DNA from: an uncultured Lachnospiraceae bacterium
GTDB lineage: Bacteria; Bacillota; Clostridia; Lachnospirales; Lachnospiraceae
Length of the DNA stretch: 64,000 bases
NCBI GenBank assembly: GCA_949287925.1
Contig: CASEIR010000033.1
Coordinates: 1-64,000 of the forward strand
Direction: 5' to 3'
The notes under the pieces were generated by a model. It saw only the letters and a list, made by a program, of their open reading frames with translations, was not told where the DNA came from and ran no database searches. The position numbers and the translations under genes were made by a program. Positions 28,095 to 36,406 of the stretch are shown here, in pieces. Every line of letters begins with the position of its first letter. The stretch's first letter is position 1.

Positions 28095-28739
28095 TCACAG
28101 GAAACTCATTACGACGTCCTTAAGCGTATCGTAAACACCATAACAACACTTATATTCTTCTCTCGTCGGTAAAATTAAATCTGGTATCATAACGGTCTTA
28201 CAGCCAGCAGCAACTCCTGCTCTCACTCCATTAACACTATCTTCGAATACATAGCACTCTTCTGGTTTGCATTTTATTCTCTCAGCCGCAATAAAAAAGA
28301 TATCCGGAGCAGGTTTTCCATGCTTTACTTCTGTTCCACTTACAATTGCATCAAAATACGCAGATAACCTTGCAACCCTAAGATTACTTTCAATCAATTG
28401 TTTTGAACTGCTGCTCGCCACCGCAAGAGGAATTTTATTTTTCTTAAAATACTGCAAAATTTCATCAACTCCTGGCTTCTTTGGGACATTTCGTTTAAGT
28501 TTTGCCTGCACACGCTGCATACATTCATCCTGAATTTCTTTTCCATCTGAAATTTTGTAATATTTTTCAATCACACAGCACATATGTTTTCCATTGGTTC
28601 CTGATATTTTCCCGGCGAACTCTTTCGGAAGCAGGACACCTCTTTCTTCTGCAATTTCATTCCAGGTCTGCTGAAAAAGTTTTTCCGTATCAAACAGCAG
28701 GCCGTCCATATCAAAAATTGCTCCTTTACATTCCATCAT
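28095..28739 (-). CDS. HAD-family sugar-phosphatase or beta-phosphoglucomutase-like protein
   Basis: Haloacid dehalogenase superfamily, beta-PGM/phosphatase branch. About 214 residues; the N-terminal IFDMDGLLFDTE holds the nucleophile and acid/base Asp pair, followed by a helical cap; SSSSKQLIE is motif II; KHGKPAPDIF motif III; FEDSVNGVRAGVAAG motif IV. The ATG at 28739 or 28736 overlaps the end of the symporter gene, so translation is coupled. As the last gene of the sugar operon it may dephosphorylate or isomerise a sugar phosphate intermediate, or clear a toxic one; substrate cannot be told. Confidence 0.85.
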   Translation of the reverse strand: MMECKGAIFDMDGLLFDTEKLFQQTWNEIAEERGVLLPKEFAGKISGTNGKHMCCVIEKYYKISDGKEIQDECMQRVQAKLKRNVPKKPGVDEILQYFKKNKIPLAVASSSSKQLIESNLRVARLSAYFDAIVSGTEVKHGKPAPDIFFIAAERIKCKPEECYVFEDSVNGVRAGVAAGCKTVMIPDLILPTREEYKCCYGVYDTLKDVVMSFL

Positions 28740-30066
28740 AAGCCATTCTTTGTCTTCTCCCCTCCAGTTCATCCGTCATTGCTTCTCTAATACTGTCCAG
28801 TTTGTAAAAATACGTCAGAACAGCAATAACTACACAAAGCACGATTGGAATCCAGATAAAACAAATTTCTATATAAGAAAGTGCCTTCGGAGTCTGTACT
28901 GTATTCGCAACATACCCGCCCTTTTTCAGAAAAACCCCTATAATAAAACTTGTAAGCCCCATTCCGCCTTTAACAAAAAATCCCTGAAAAGCAGCGATCA
29001 TTCCGGCAATACTTGAATTTTTCTGATATTCAGAATAATCAATTACATCTGGCTGCATTGCAAATGTAATTCCGAAAATCCCATAGATACCAAGTCCTGT
29101 GATTACAAGTCCCGTAAGAAGACATACTGCTGAATTTTTACCGATAAAGATCAGAAGATTTCCTGCAATATACATCCCAACGCTCAAAAACATAAGGCTT
29201 CTTTTGCTGAAAATTTTTTCCAATGACGGAAGTGCAAGCAACATCGGTAGTCCCGATAAAATTCCAAGAATGCCGACAAGCGACAACCACTCTGTTCTGC
29301 CAAGATTGTACTTAAAGTAGTAAAGTACTGTTGTATTTCTTACTACATATAATGAAAAATAGAACAAATTCAGAAGAAATAAAATCCATGCCTGTCCTGT
29401 CAGTCCTTTCAGGCTTTCTTTCAGACTTGTTTTTTCATTGCTCACCGTTGGTGGCACAACTTCTTTCGTACTTGCAAATGTAATAAAGAAAATTATCATT
29501 GCTATAATTCCATAAATTGTCATTGTAACAAGATAACCTTTTGCTTCATTTTCACCACCAAAAAATTTTACCAGCGGTGCTGTGATCGTCATTACAATCG
29601 CCGTTCCGATCATCGCGCATACCATTCGGGTTGATACCAGAATATCTCTTTCATGTACATCTGATGTGAGTCTCGGAACGATTGTATTAAGTGGAATATT
29701 GACCACCGTATACGCTGTACAAAGCAGACAATATGTTATGTATGCCCAGATCAGTTTTCCTCTGCTTCCCATATCCGGAATATAAAACGTTAAAAATGTA
29801 AAAACCGCAAACGGCACTGCACCCAAAATGAAATATGGTCGCCCTTGTCCCCATTTTGTATGCGTCCGGTCTACGATCATGCCCATACCTGTGTCTGTAA
29901 GTGCATCAATAAATTTCGTAACCAGCATCATAGTACCTGCTGCCGCTGCTGTAATCCCAAATACATCTGTATAAAACACCATAAGATAGGAGGCCATTGT
30001 GCTGAAAACCAGATTACATCCCAGATCTCCGATTCCATAGCCCACCCTTTTTTTCCACTTCTCCAT
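28726..30066 (-). CDS. GPH-family sugar:cation symporter
   Basis: Glycoside-pentoside-hexuronide family transporter (MelB/XylP relatives) with about 12 membrane helices in 446 residues. Recognisable family traits are the start KKRVGYGIGDLGCNLVFS, DALTDTGMGMIVDRT in loop 2-3, WGQGRPYF, and QPDVIDYSEY late in the protein. The chosen ATG (30066) follows GGGAGG; the earlier TTG is not needed. It likely imports the polyol or pentose handled by the dehydrogenase and kinase encoded upstream in the same transcript. Confidence 0.9.
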   Translation of the reverse strand: MEKWKKRVGYGIGDLGCNLVFSTMASYLMVFYTDVFGITAAAAGTMMLVTKFIDALTDTGMGMIVDRTHTKWGQGRPYFILGAVPFAVFTFLTFYIPDMGSRGKLIWAYITYCLLCTAYTVVNIPLNTIVPRLTSDVHERDILVSTRMVCAMIGTAIVMTITAPLVKFFGGENEAKGYLVTMTIYGIIAMIIFFITFASTKEVVPPTVSNEKTSLKESLKGLTGQAWILFLLNLFYFSLYVVRNTTVLYYFKYNLGRTEWLSLVGILGILSGLPMLLALPSLEKIFSKRSLMFLSVGMYIAGNLLIFIGKNSAVCLLTGLVITGLGIYGIFGITFAMQPDVIDYSEYQKNSSIAGMIAAFQGFFVKGGMGLTSFIIGVFLKKGGYVANTVQTPKALSYIEICFIWIPIVLCVVIAVLTYFYKLDSIREAMTDELEGRRQRMAYDGM

Positions 30067-30082
30067 AATCAACCTCCCGGTT

Positions 30083-31678
30083 TTACCATTTCATCACTTC
30101 GATTGCTTTTTTCTCGATTTCAAGACCTGCCTTATAACGTGCCATAAAAACGTCAAATCCTTTTTTATCTTGCTCATATGGGATCACTGTCTCTCCTGAT
30201 AGTTCTCCAAAAATGCGATTTTCCAAATAATTTTCCAGTTTCTCATCTTTCTTTTTGTTAATCAGATATGCTGCCAGAAGTGCGATTCCCCATGCGCCGC
30301 CTTCACTTGCTGTATCCATTACTGTAACCGGTGCACCAACAGCTGCCGCAAGATATCTCTGTCCAACGCCTTTTGTCTTAAAGAACCCACCATGTCCTAT
30401 GATCCGATTCACTTTTACTTTTTCTTCTTCCATCAATATGTCCAGTCCCATCTTGACTGCACCAAGTGAAGTGTACAAATGAGCTTTCATAAAGTTTGCC
30501 AGATTAAAATGGCTCTCTGGTGTGCGAAGAAAGGCAAGACGTCCTTCATTAATCATCGTGATATTCTCTCCTGAATAATATCCATATGCAAGGAGTCCTC
30601 CACAATCTGAATCCCCTTCGAGAGAATTTCTATATAATTTTTCAAACAGTTCTCCTATATCTACCTGATATCCCATAAGTTTTGCAAACTCACCAAACAG
30701 GCTGACCCACGCATTTAGATCAGAAGTTCCATTATTGGCATGTGACATCGCACACGGAAAACCGGATGGTGTTGTAACCATGTCAATTTCTCTGTAAACT
30801 TTACTGAGTTGTTTTTCCAGAACAATCATTGCAAATGTACTTGTTCCTGCTGATACATTTCCAGTTCCCAGTGCTACAGAATTGGTTGCAGTCATTCCGG
30901 TTCCTGCATCTCCTTCTGGAGGACACAGTGGAATGCCTGCTTCCAGATTTCCGCTCTCATCTAAAAATACTGCTCCTTCTTTCGTCAGGCTTCCAGCCTT
31001 TTCTCCTGCAACAAGCACTTTTGGAAAAATGTCTCTTAATTTCCAGCCATACTCATATTTCTCAATCAGTGCATCAAATTTCTGAACCATTTGTTCATCA
31101 TAGTCACAGATATCCGAATCAATCGGAAACATTCCGGCAGCATCGCCCACTCCAATTACTTTCTCTCCAGTCAATTTCCAATGAATATAACCACTGAGCG
31201 TTGATACATATGCCAGTCTTTTTACATGTTCTTCCTGATCCAGAATCCTCTGATACAGATGTGCAATACTCCATCGAAGAGGAATATTAAATTGGAATAG
31301 TTCTGTCAGTTCATCTGCCGCCTCCTGCGTATTTGTGTTTCTCCAGGTCTGAAACGGTGCGATCTGATTTCCCTCTTTATCCAAAGCCATATATCCATGC
31401 ATCATGGCACTTACTCCGATTGATCCGATTCTTTTAAGAGTTAATCCATATTTTTTCTTAACTTCATCACACAACGAACGGTAACAGCCACGAAGTCCTC
31501 TATGTATCTCTTCTATACTGTAAGTCCAGATATTATCAATAAATGAATTTTCCCAGTCGTGGATTCCAACTGCAAGCACCTTTCCGCTCAAATCAATAAG
31601 CACCCCTTTTATTCTTGTTGATCCAAGTTCAATGCCAAGAGCTGTTTTTCCGTTCAAAATCGAATCTCTCTGGTTCAT
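30083..31678 (-). CDS. FGGY-family carbohydrate kinase
   Basis: Sugar kinase of the FGGY family (xylulokinase, ribulokinase and related). 531 residues from the ATG at 31678 (AAAGGAGAGG upstream); the 54 extra residues of the open frame overlap the SDR gene and have no family match. N-terminal ATP-site motif GIELGSTRIKGVLID, SAMMHGYMALD, PFQTWRNTN, and the late GGFFKTKGVGQRYLAAA and EGGAWGIALLAA typical of the second domain. The product of the adjacent dehydrogenase (a ketose) is the likely substrate; D-xylulose, D-ribulose or a hexulose are all possible. Confidence 0.88.
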   Translation of the reverse strand: MNQRDSILNGKTALGIELGSTRIKGVLIDLSGKVLAVGIHDWENSFIDNIWTYSIEEIHRGLRGCYRSLCDEVKKKYGLTLKRIGSIGVSAMMHGYMALDKEGNQIAPFQTWRNTNTQEAADELTELFQFNIPLRWSIAHLYQRILDQEEHVKRLAYVSTLSGYIHWKLTGEKVIGVGDAAGMFPIDSDICDYDEQMVQKFDALIEKYEYGWKLRDIFPKVLVAGEKAGSLTKEGAVFLDESGNLEAGIPLCPPEGDAGTGMTATNSVALGTGNVSAGTSTFAMIVLEKQLSKVYREIDMVTTPSGFPCAMSHANNGTSDLNAWVSLFGEFAKLMGYQVDIGELFEKLYRNSLEGDSDCGGLLAYGYYSGENITMINEGRLAFLRTPESHFNLANFMKAHLYTSLGAVKMGLDILMEEEKVKVNRIIGHGGFFKTKGVGQRYLAAAVGAPVTVMDTASEGGAWGIALLAAYLINKKKDEKLENYLENRIFGELSGETVIPYEQDKKGFDVFMARYKAGLEIEKKAIEVMKW

Positions 31679-31706
31679 AATAATATTCCTCTCCTTTCTC
31701 TTTGCC

Positions 31707-32483
31707 TTAGAAACAGGTAAATGCTCCATCAACGACAAAATCAGATCCTGTTGTAAATGTACTTGTATCTCCGGCAAGGTATACACAAATGGATTCCAGT
31801 TCTTCTGGTTTCCCCATTCTTCCAAGTGGTGCCATTTCATTCCATTTTTCGATCAGTGGAATCAATGTCGGAGAATTGAGTGTCAGTTCTGTTCCAATAT
31901 ATCCCGGACTGATACAGTTAACACGAACACCTCTCTTTGCCCATTCAATGGCGAGTGATTTTGTCAACTGAATTACACCGGCTTTTGATGCGTTGTATGC
32001 ACACTGTGGCTGCGGAACATTTACAATATGCGCTGACATGGATGCTGTATTGATGATCGATCCGCCACCATGTTCCAACATATATTTTCCTGCTGCGATG
32101 TCAGTAAGGAAAATTCCATTCAGATTAATGTTGATTACTTTGCTCCACTGTTCATAAGTCATTTCTTCCGCAGGTGCATTAATACAAATTCCTGCATTGT
32201 TATGGCAAAAATCAAGGCCTCCCAGTTCTGACACAACCTGTTCTACCATTGCGTCAACCTGTTCTTTGTCCGTACAGTCTGTCTTGATCGCAATTACTTT
32301 TCTTCCTGTCTTCTCTGCCAGCTCTTTGGCTGTTTTCTTTGCTTCTTCATAGTCAAGATCTACAATTGCAACATCAGCACCGGCTTCTGCAAATGCTGTC
32401 GCTGTACACTTTCCAATTCCTCTCGCTGCACCTGTTACAAAACCTTTTTTTCCATCCAGTCTCATTTTTTCAATAATTCCCAT
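31707..32483 (-). CDS. SDR-family polyol dehydrogenase
   Basis: NAD(P)-dependent short-chain dehydrogenase, 258 residues from ATG 32483 (AAAAGGAGAATAAAT upstream). Motifs: TGAARGIGK cofactor site, HNNAG (the NNAG motif), NTASMSAHIVN with the catalytic Ser, and YNASK with Tyr and Lys. VDLDYEEAK after the second strand includes an acidic residue consistent with NAD preference. The active-site surroundings (IVNVPQPQCAYNASKAGV) recall sorbitol and D-arabinitol 2-dehydrogenases, so it probably oxidises a polyol to the ketose phosphorylated by the FGGY kinase. First gene of the operon. Confidence 0.9.
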   Translation of the reverse strand: MGIIEKMRLDGKKGFVTGAARGIGKCTATAFAEAGADVAIVDLDYEEAKKTAKELAEKTGRKVIAIKTDCTDKEQVDAMVEQVVSELGGLDFCHNNAGICINAPAEEMTYEQWSKVININLNGIFLTDIAAGKYMLEHGGGSIINTASMSAHIVNVPQPQCAYNASKAGVIQLTKSLAIEWAKRGVRVNCISPGYIGTELTLNSPTLIPLIEKWNEMAPLGRMGKPEELESICVYLAGDTSTFTTGSDFVVDGAFTCF

Positions 32484-32539
32484 ATTTATTCTCCTTTTAA
32501 AAATTAATTTTGTAAAATCATTTATCAAATTGCAATTAC

Positions 32540-32568
32540 ATAATACCCTGTAACATTAAATTAGTCAA
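32540..32568 (-). promoter_or_regulatory. sigma-A promoter of the polyol operon
   Basis: Minus strand TTGACT (32568-32563), 17-base spacer, TATTAT (32545-32540). It would start transcription about 50 bases before the SDR ATG and just upstream of an operator-like site. Confidence 0.75.
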
Positions 32569-32638
32569 TCTGTAATAATATCTGATTTTATATTTAAAAA
32601 TTTGTTTATTTTGTACAATAGAAGAGAATTTCAATCCT

Positions 32639-32647
32639 TGCTATACT
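32639..32647 (+). promoter_or_regulatory. extended -10 promoter of the ROK gene
   Basis: TGCTATACT is an extended -10 element with no clear -35 box. The predicted start (around 32654) falls just before the operator-like site at 32661-32672, which suggests autoregulation. Confidence 0.5.
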
Positions 32648-32698
32648 ATAAGTGGTTTGTATTTTACAAAATAGCTTTACAGATTGGATTATAAGAAT

Positions 32699-33826
32699 AT
32701 GAGAAAAAGTATCACCCCTAACCAGATCAAAGAAAATAACCGTAATCTGATTTATCAGTATATTTATCGAAATCCGGATGTTTCCCAGCAGGATATCGCT
32801 TATGATCTCCGCCTGAGCCGTCCAACAGTTACGTCCAACCTCTCCGCTTTGGAAGAAGATGGGCTGATTACCAAAAACGGACAGATTGATACAGAATATG
32901 TCGGCCGAAAAGCTGTTGCTTATGCAATTGTTCCTGATTTTCGAGTGGGAATTGGTATAGAGATTTTAAAAAATGAAGTAAAAATGATAGCCGTAAACCT
33001 CTACGGTGAGAAGATTCTTCGCTATGTATATACGATTACATTTAAAAACGAAGATGTTTATTTTCAAAAAGTGTGTCATGAGATTCTTTGTTTTAAGTCT
33101 TCTATTGGATTATCCGATGAACAGATTCTTGGCATTGGATTTGCCATGCAGGGACTGATCTCACCAGATTCACGAACTGTGCTCTATGGTAAGATTCTGG
33201 ATTGTACCGGTCTTTCAATCACTGCATTTACCAGATATCTACCATATCCCTGTTCTTTCATTCATGATGCTGATAGTGCAGCAACTGCAGAGCTTTGGAT
33301 TTCCCCAACCTTGAACGATGCCTTTTACCTTTCTTTAAGCAACCATCTTGGGGCATCTCTGATTACAGACCGCAAACTAATCAGTGGGGATCATGGACAT
33401 AGTTCTACAATTGAACACATTCAAATGGAATCAGACGGTAAACTGTGCTATTGTGGCAAGCATGGCTGTATGGAAACTCTCTGTTCTATCCATGCATTAC
33501 TAGATGATACAGAAACGATAGACTATTTCTTTGATAAAGTACGTCATCATGAAGAAAGCTTCCAGGATCGCTGGCACTCTTATCTTCAGAATCTGGCAAA
33601 GGCAATCAATCTGCTCCATCTGATCTATGATAAGACTTTTATCCTGGGCGGATATATCGCCCCTTATCTGTCGGAAAGTGACCTTGCTTTTCTCTACGAA
33701 GAAATCAAAAAGCTGACTCCTTTTACAGAAAGTTCAGATTTTCTTCAGATCAGCAAAATGCCAAAACACAATATCACCATCGGAGCTGCCCTTCCTTATA
33801 TCCGGGATTTTTTGAATAATCCTTAA
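32699..33826 (+). CDS. ROK-family transcriptional repressor (NagC/XylR type)
   Basis: DNA-binding sugar-responsive regulator, 375 residues from the ATG at 32699; a TTG five codons earlier is also in frame and no strong Shine-Dalgarno marks either. The N-terminal winged helix (SQQDIAYDLRLSRPTVTSNLSALEEDGLI split over residues about 28-60) precedes a degenerate sugar-kinase domain. The zinc motif CYCGKHGCMETLCS characteristic of ROK proteins is present. Divergent orientation to the SDR-kinase-symporter-HAD operon indicates it represses that operon and is released by the sugar or its phosphate. Confidence 0.9.
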   Translation: MRKSITPNQIKENNRNLIYQYIYRNPDVSQQDIAYDLRLSRPTVTSNLSALEEDGLITKNGQIDTEYVGRKAVAYAIVPDFRVGIGIEILKNEVKMIAVNLYGEKILRYVYTITFKNEDVYFQKVCHEILCFKSSIGLSDEQILGIGFAMQGLISPDSRTVLYGKILDCTGLSITAFTRYLPYPCSFIHDADSAATAELWISPTLNDAFYLSLSNHLGASLITDRKLISGDHGHSSTIEHIQMESDGKLCYCGKHGCMETLCSIHALLDDTETIDYFFDKVRHHEESFQDRWHSYLQNLAKAINLLHLIYDKTFILGGYIAPYLSESDLAFLYEEIKKLTPFTESSDFLQISKMPKHNITIGAALPYIRDFLNNP

Positions 33827-33857
33827 ACATACAGGCAGTATATTTTCCGAAAATACA

Positions 33858-33933
33858 AGAATACCGAGGTATTCTTTCTATGAGAGTGCAGTAGAAGTAA
33901 GTCATTCTTTTTTGTGATTCATCTCTACTGCAC
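33858..33933 (+). terminator. hairpins downstream of the ROK gene
   Basis: Two inverted repeats follow the ROK stop: a short one (33858-33865 with 33868-33875, then TTCTA) and a larger one with perfect 10-base arms GTGCAGTAGA and TCTACTGCAC (33886-33895 with 33924-33933) whose loop contains a T-run. At least one probably ends the ROK transcript. Apart from these, 33827-34039 shows no coding sequence. Confidence 0.5.
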
Positions 33934-34039
33934 ACTTCTGCTAAAACCTTTAATACTCTATTTTTTCCAGAATCTGATCAATTATTCCTGCATCAGTTGA
34001 TGCATTCGCCAAAAGTATCCGGTCACTCACAAATATCTT

Positions 34040-34590
34040 TCATTTATTTTCTAAATATAGTCTAACTAAAGCACTTCCAATATTTATAAGAAAAGCCACA
34101 ATCTCCATATCCTTCACACCAGTGACCTTCCCTTTTGAATCAAACTTGTGGAAACGGCTTAATTCCGGATCATTCTTCGGTTCTCGTTCAAACCGCAGGA
34201 TAAACTGTTCCAGGGCTTTCCCTACTTCTGGCTGATTATCCAGTTTTCCCAGATATTCTTTTTCTTTAAACAACTGCCATCCGGCTTTTCCATCCAGACC
34301 AGCCTCCTTGCAAAATTCCAGAATCCGGTCATTCATCCATTTGGTCGTGCAGGTAGCCACATAGTGGTACGCATCTGACAGGTTCCATGAAACTGAATAG
34401 ACCGCATATCTTCTATGAAACTGTTTACGCTGAAATAGTATTCATCATCTTCCTGCCCCAGATAAAGTGCCTGATAACCGGACATCACAATATTCATTGC
34501 AATATCCTGATTGTCCACCAAAAAGATATATTTCTTGGAAGTACCTTCCGGTTCTGTTTCCATATAATGCTTCAGGAACTTCTTATTCAT
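34040..34590 (-). pseudogene. frameshifted gene of mobile-element type (primase/Toprim-like)
   Basis: Two consecutive frames together form one plausible protein of about 180 residues. The first part (ATG 34590, AAAGGAAG upstream) contains YIFLVDNQDIAMNI and YYFSVNSFIEDM. The frame is lost near 34375-34400, and the next frame continues NLSDAYHYVATCTTKWMNDRI (quoted in parts) to FHKFDSKGKVTGV and stops at 34040. I do not recognise it with certainty; the SxxLF and RFHKFD patterns remind me of the primase-helicase proteins of integrative elements. It lies in the AT-rich debris zone with TnpV and a toxin-antitoxin pair, which supports a mobile origin. Confidence 0.5.
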
Positions 34591-34673
34591 GTTCATCACT
34601 TCCTTTCAGAGCAAAAAGAAAAGACGTGGGCCACATTTCTATAACTCACGCCTTACTTTGCATTTATTCATTT

Positions 34674-35072
34674 TTAATATTGTTCCAAAAATTCCTTCAT
34701 TGTGAGAATCTCTGGTGTTTCGACATCCAACACCAAAAAGTCTTTATCCCCAGTCAGAAATACATCTATCCCCTCCATAATTGCAGTTGCAAGTATCGGA
34801 GAATCTTTTACATCCCTCATTTCCGGGAACTCGTTCAAATCCAGCTCTTTCGGCGTATAAACCAGTTCAAATGGTAATTCCATGAAAAAGCGGTCAAGGA
34901 ATTTTCTTTTTGCTGGAAATTTACGTTCCGTTACAAGTCGTAATTCTTCAATTACGTAATCACAAACTACTATCTGATGGCTTTCTGTTAGTCTTCTTGC
35001 CAGTTCTCTGGTCTGTGCAGAAGGAAAGAAGATCATGGAAATAAAGATGTTGGTATCAAGCATTATCCGCAA
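34674..35072 (-). CDS. PIN-domain toxin (COG1569 type)
   Basis: A 132-residue PIN-domain ribonuclease of the kind found as putative toxin. Acidic metal-binding residues are visible: MLDTNIFIS near the N-terminus (Asp6), VIEELRLV, RDVKDSPILATAI and TGDKDFLVL. It begins one base after the AbrB-type antitoxin gene, a standard two-gene module. The probable action is RNA cleavage when the antitoxin is degraded. A weak hairpin with a T-run (around 34617-34645) may end the transcript. Confidence 0.85.
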   Translation of the reverse strand: MRIMLDTNIFISMIFFPSAQTRELARRLTESHQIVVCDYVIEELRLVTERKFPAKRKFLDRFFMELPFELVYTPKELDLNEFPEMRDVKDSPILATAIMEGIDVFLTGDKDFLVLDVETPEILTMKEFLEQY

Positions 35073-35073
35073 A

Positions 35074-35331
35074 TCAACGTCCCCTTACTTCCTTCTGGAT
35101 TTCTTTCATATACTTCTGCATATCTTCTTCTGTTTCAAATCCTGCCTTTTGTGCTTCACCTGCAAAGGCATCCTCTGCACGTTTAAATGCAAGCATTGCA
35201 GAGTTTTCAAAATAAAATCTTCCATTTTCTTCAAGAATGACAATTTTATCGCCAGTTCTCAATTTTAACTTGTTCCTTACAGATACCGGAATTGTAATCT
35301 GCCCTTTGCTGGAAATTTTTGCTACTTCCAT
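35074..35331 (-). CDS. AbrB/MazE-family antitoxin
   Basis: An 85-residue protein with an N-terminal swapped-hairpin AbrB domain (MEVAKISSKGQITIPVSVRNKL) quoted here only as a family pattern: the KGQITIP core and LRTGDKI follow the family closely. The C-terminal half is charged and helical, as in antitoxins that wrap the toxin. The ATG at 35331 has AAAGGATG upstream. Paired with the downstream PIN toxin; it probably autorepresses the pair. Confidence 0.87.
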   Translation of the reverse strand: MEVAKISSKGQITIPVSVRNKLKLRTGDKIVILEENGRFYFENSAMLAFKRAEDAFAGEAQKAGFETEEDMQKYMKEIQKEVRGR

Positions 35332-35420
35332 AATCATCATCCTTTCATTGATTGCTTTGTTTTCTTTACCTTCTTTACATTTTTATTATACGCAATCAAC
35401 GCCAAAATATCAATTCGATT

Positions 35421-35759
35421 TTAAACATAAATCAATTCTTTCAGAATAATCTCTTCTGCAATCGCTCTATGCTGATTGGCAGCTCTTACCCATGCCATCT
35501 GATCTTTCTCTTTATCCGGCAAAGTCTCTTTTTTCTCTAGCTGTTTCAGAATAATTTCTTCCCGTTCTCTGGCAGCCTTATCCACTTCCAGCAGATGCTC
35601 ACCAATCGTATCCTGCAAAAGCATCACCTGATACGTTGAATTTCGATGATTCTTCAGATAATCTCTTCGAAGAAAACCATACTTTCCAAGTTGCTCCATC
35701 TGCTCAACGGATTTATAGGTGAGATTCGGAATCAGGTATCCATTTACATTCGTATACGT
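35421..35759 (-). pseudogene. TnpV transposon protein remnant, N-terminus lost
   Basis: The frame reads TYTNVNGYLIPNLTY and onward to AEEIILKELIYV, matching TnpV proteins of Clostridia transposons over about 112 residues. Upstream of the TYT triplet a TAA stop interrupts the frame, so the first residues and natural start are missing; the only internal ATG (35699) would give 92 residues. The lost 5' end was replaced by the GNAT gene, which runs into the remnant in another frame. No other transposase genes adjoin it. Confidence 0.8.
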
Positions 35760-36189
35760 TTACAAATTTCATAGGTGTGTATCTTATGCCATCCGTCAAC
35801 TGTTCCGTATCAGTATCAACAAATCCTAATTTGCGATAGATGGGTACCGCATATGGAGAAGAATTAACGGTAAATACATTTCTTTCACTGTGATTTAAAA
35901 CATACTCCCAAAGTTTTCTTCCAATTCCTTGTCCATGATATTTTGCTTTTACAAAGAAACAGCAGATATGCTTTCGATTTTCGTTTGTGGCAATTACGCC
36001 TCTCAATTCATTATGCTCATAAGCTCCAAAAAATTCAAGCGTCTTTAGGATTTCTTCATTTTCAATAAAATCCTTAAACGATTGAATCCCCTCATCTGAA
36101 TAGTCGGGAGCTTCAAATTGTAAAAATACTTTCCATATCAAAGTGATAGCTTCATCAACCTCAAAAGGTTCTAATTGTCGAATTTTCAT
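35713..36189 (-). CDS. GNAT N-acetyltransferase
   Basis: A 158-residue acetyl-CoA-dependent acyltransferase. The acetyl-CoA loop is YHGQGIGRKLWEY, preceded by HICCFFVKAKY; YRKLGFVDT is motif B. The substrate is unknown. The core probably ends at GIRYTPMKF, as in close relatives; the last 14 or so residues (beginning VNVYECKW) are read from the truncated TnpV sequence in a different frame. Thus this gene's tail is a product of the junction. Confidence 0.85.
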   Translation of the reverse strand: MKIRQLEPFEVDEAITLIWKVFLQFEAPDYSDEGIQSFKDFIENEEILKTLEFFGAYEHNELRGVIATNENRKHICCFFVKAKYHGQGIGRKLWEYVLNHSERNVFTVNSSPYAVPIYRKLGFVDTDTEQLTDGIRYTPMKFVNVYECKWIPDSESHL

Positions 36190-36406
36190 ACCTTCACCTC
36201 ACTTCTTATACTGCTTAATTAAATTTACAATTTTCATATCTACATTATATCAGTTGAAAATGCTGCATTCTAATGATACGGTTAAACAGGTGATTCTTCT
36301 GTCACTAATAAAATCGCAGCATACCCCCACTTTCTTCGTGAACTGTATGCTACGGTTTATGCCTGATACGGGATTTGTCCCTTGACTTCTCTTATCCGCT
36401 TCAATA
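36190..36406. other. intergenic gap without recognised feature
   Basis: No coding sequence, terminator or repeat is evident in these roughly 220 AT-rich bases, apart from a TGACACAG-like region near 36300. It marks the edge between the mobile-type debris and the DUF2200-mazG genes. Confidence 0.4.

Larger units (their letters stand above)
32507..32672. promoter_or_regulatory. three ATTTTGTAMAAT operator-like sites between the polyol operon and ROK gene
   Basis: A near-palindromic 12-mer occurs three times in the divergent gap: ATTTTGTAAAAT at 32507-32518, ATTTTGTACAAT at 32608-32619, and ATTTTACAAAAT at 32661-32672 (the reverse complement of the first). The outer two sit just downstream of the predicted starts of the two divergent promoters. 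They are the best candidates for binding by the ROK repressor. Spacing, symmetry and exclusivity to this gap were judged by eye. Confidence 0.65.

Noticed and set aside
33858..33933. attachment site of an integrative element
   Set aside because: The inverted repeats look like a terminator of the ROK gene; no second copy was found at the other edge of the island.
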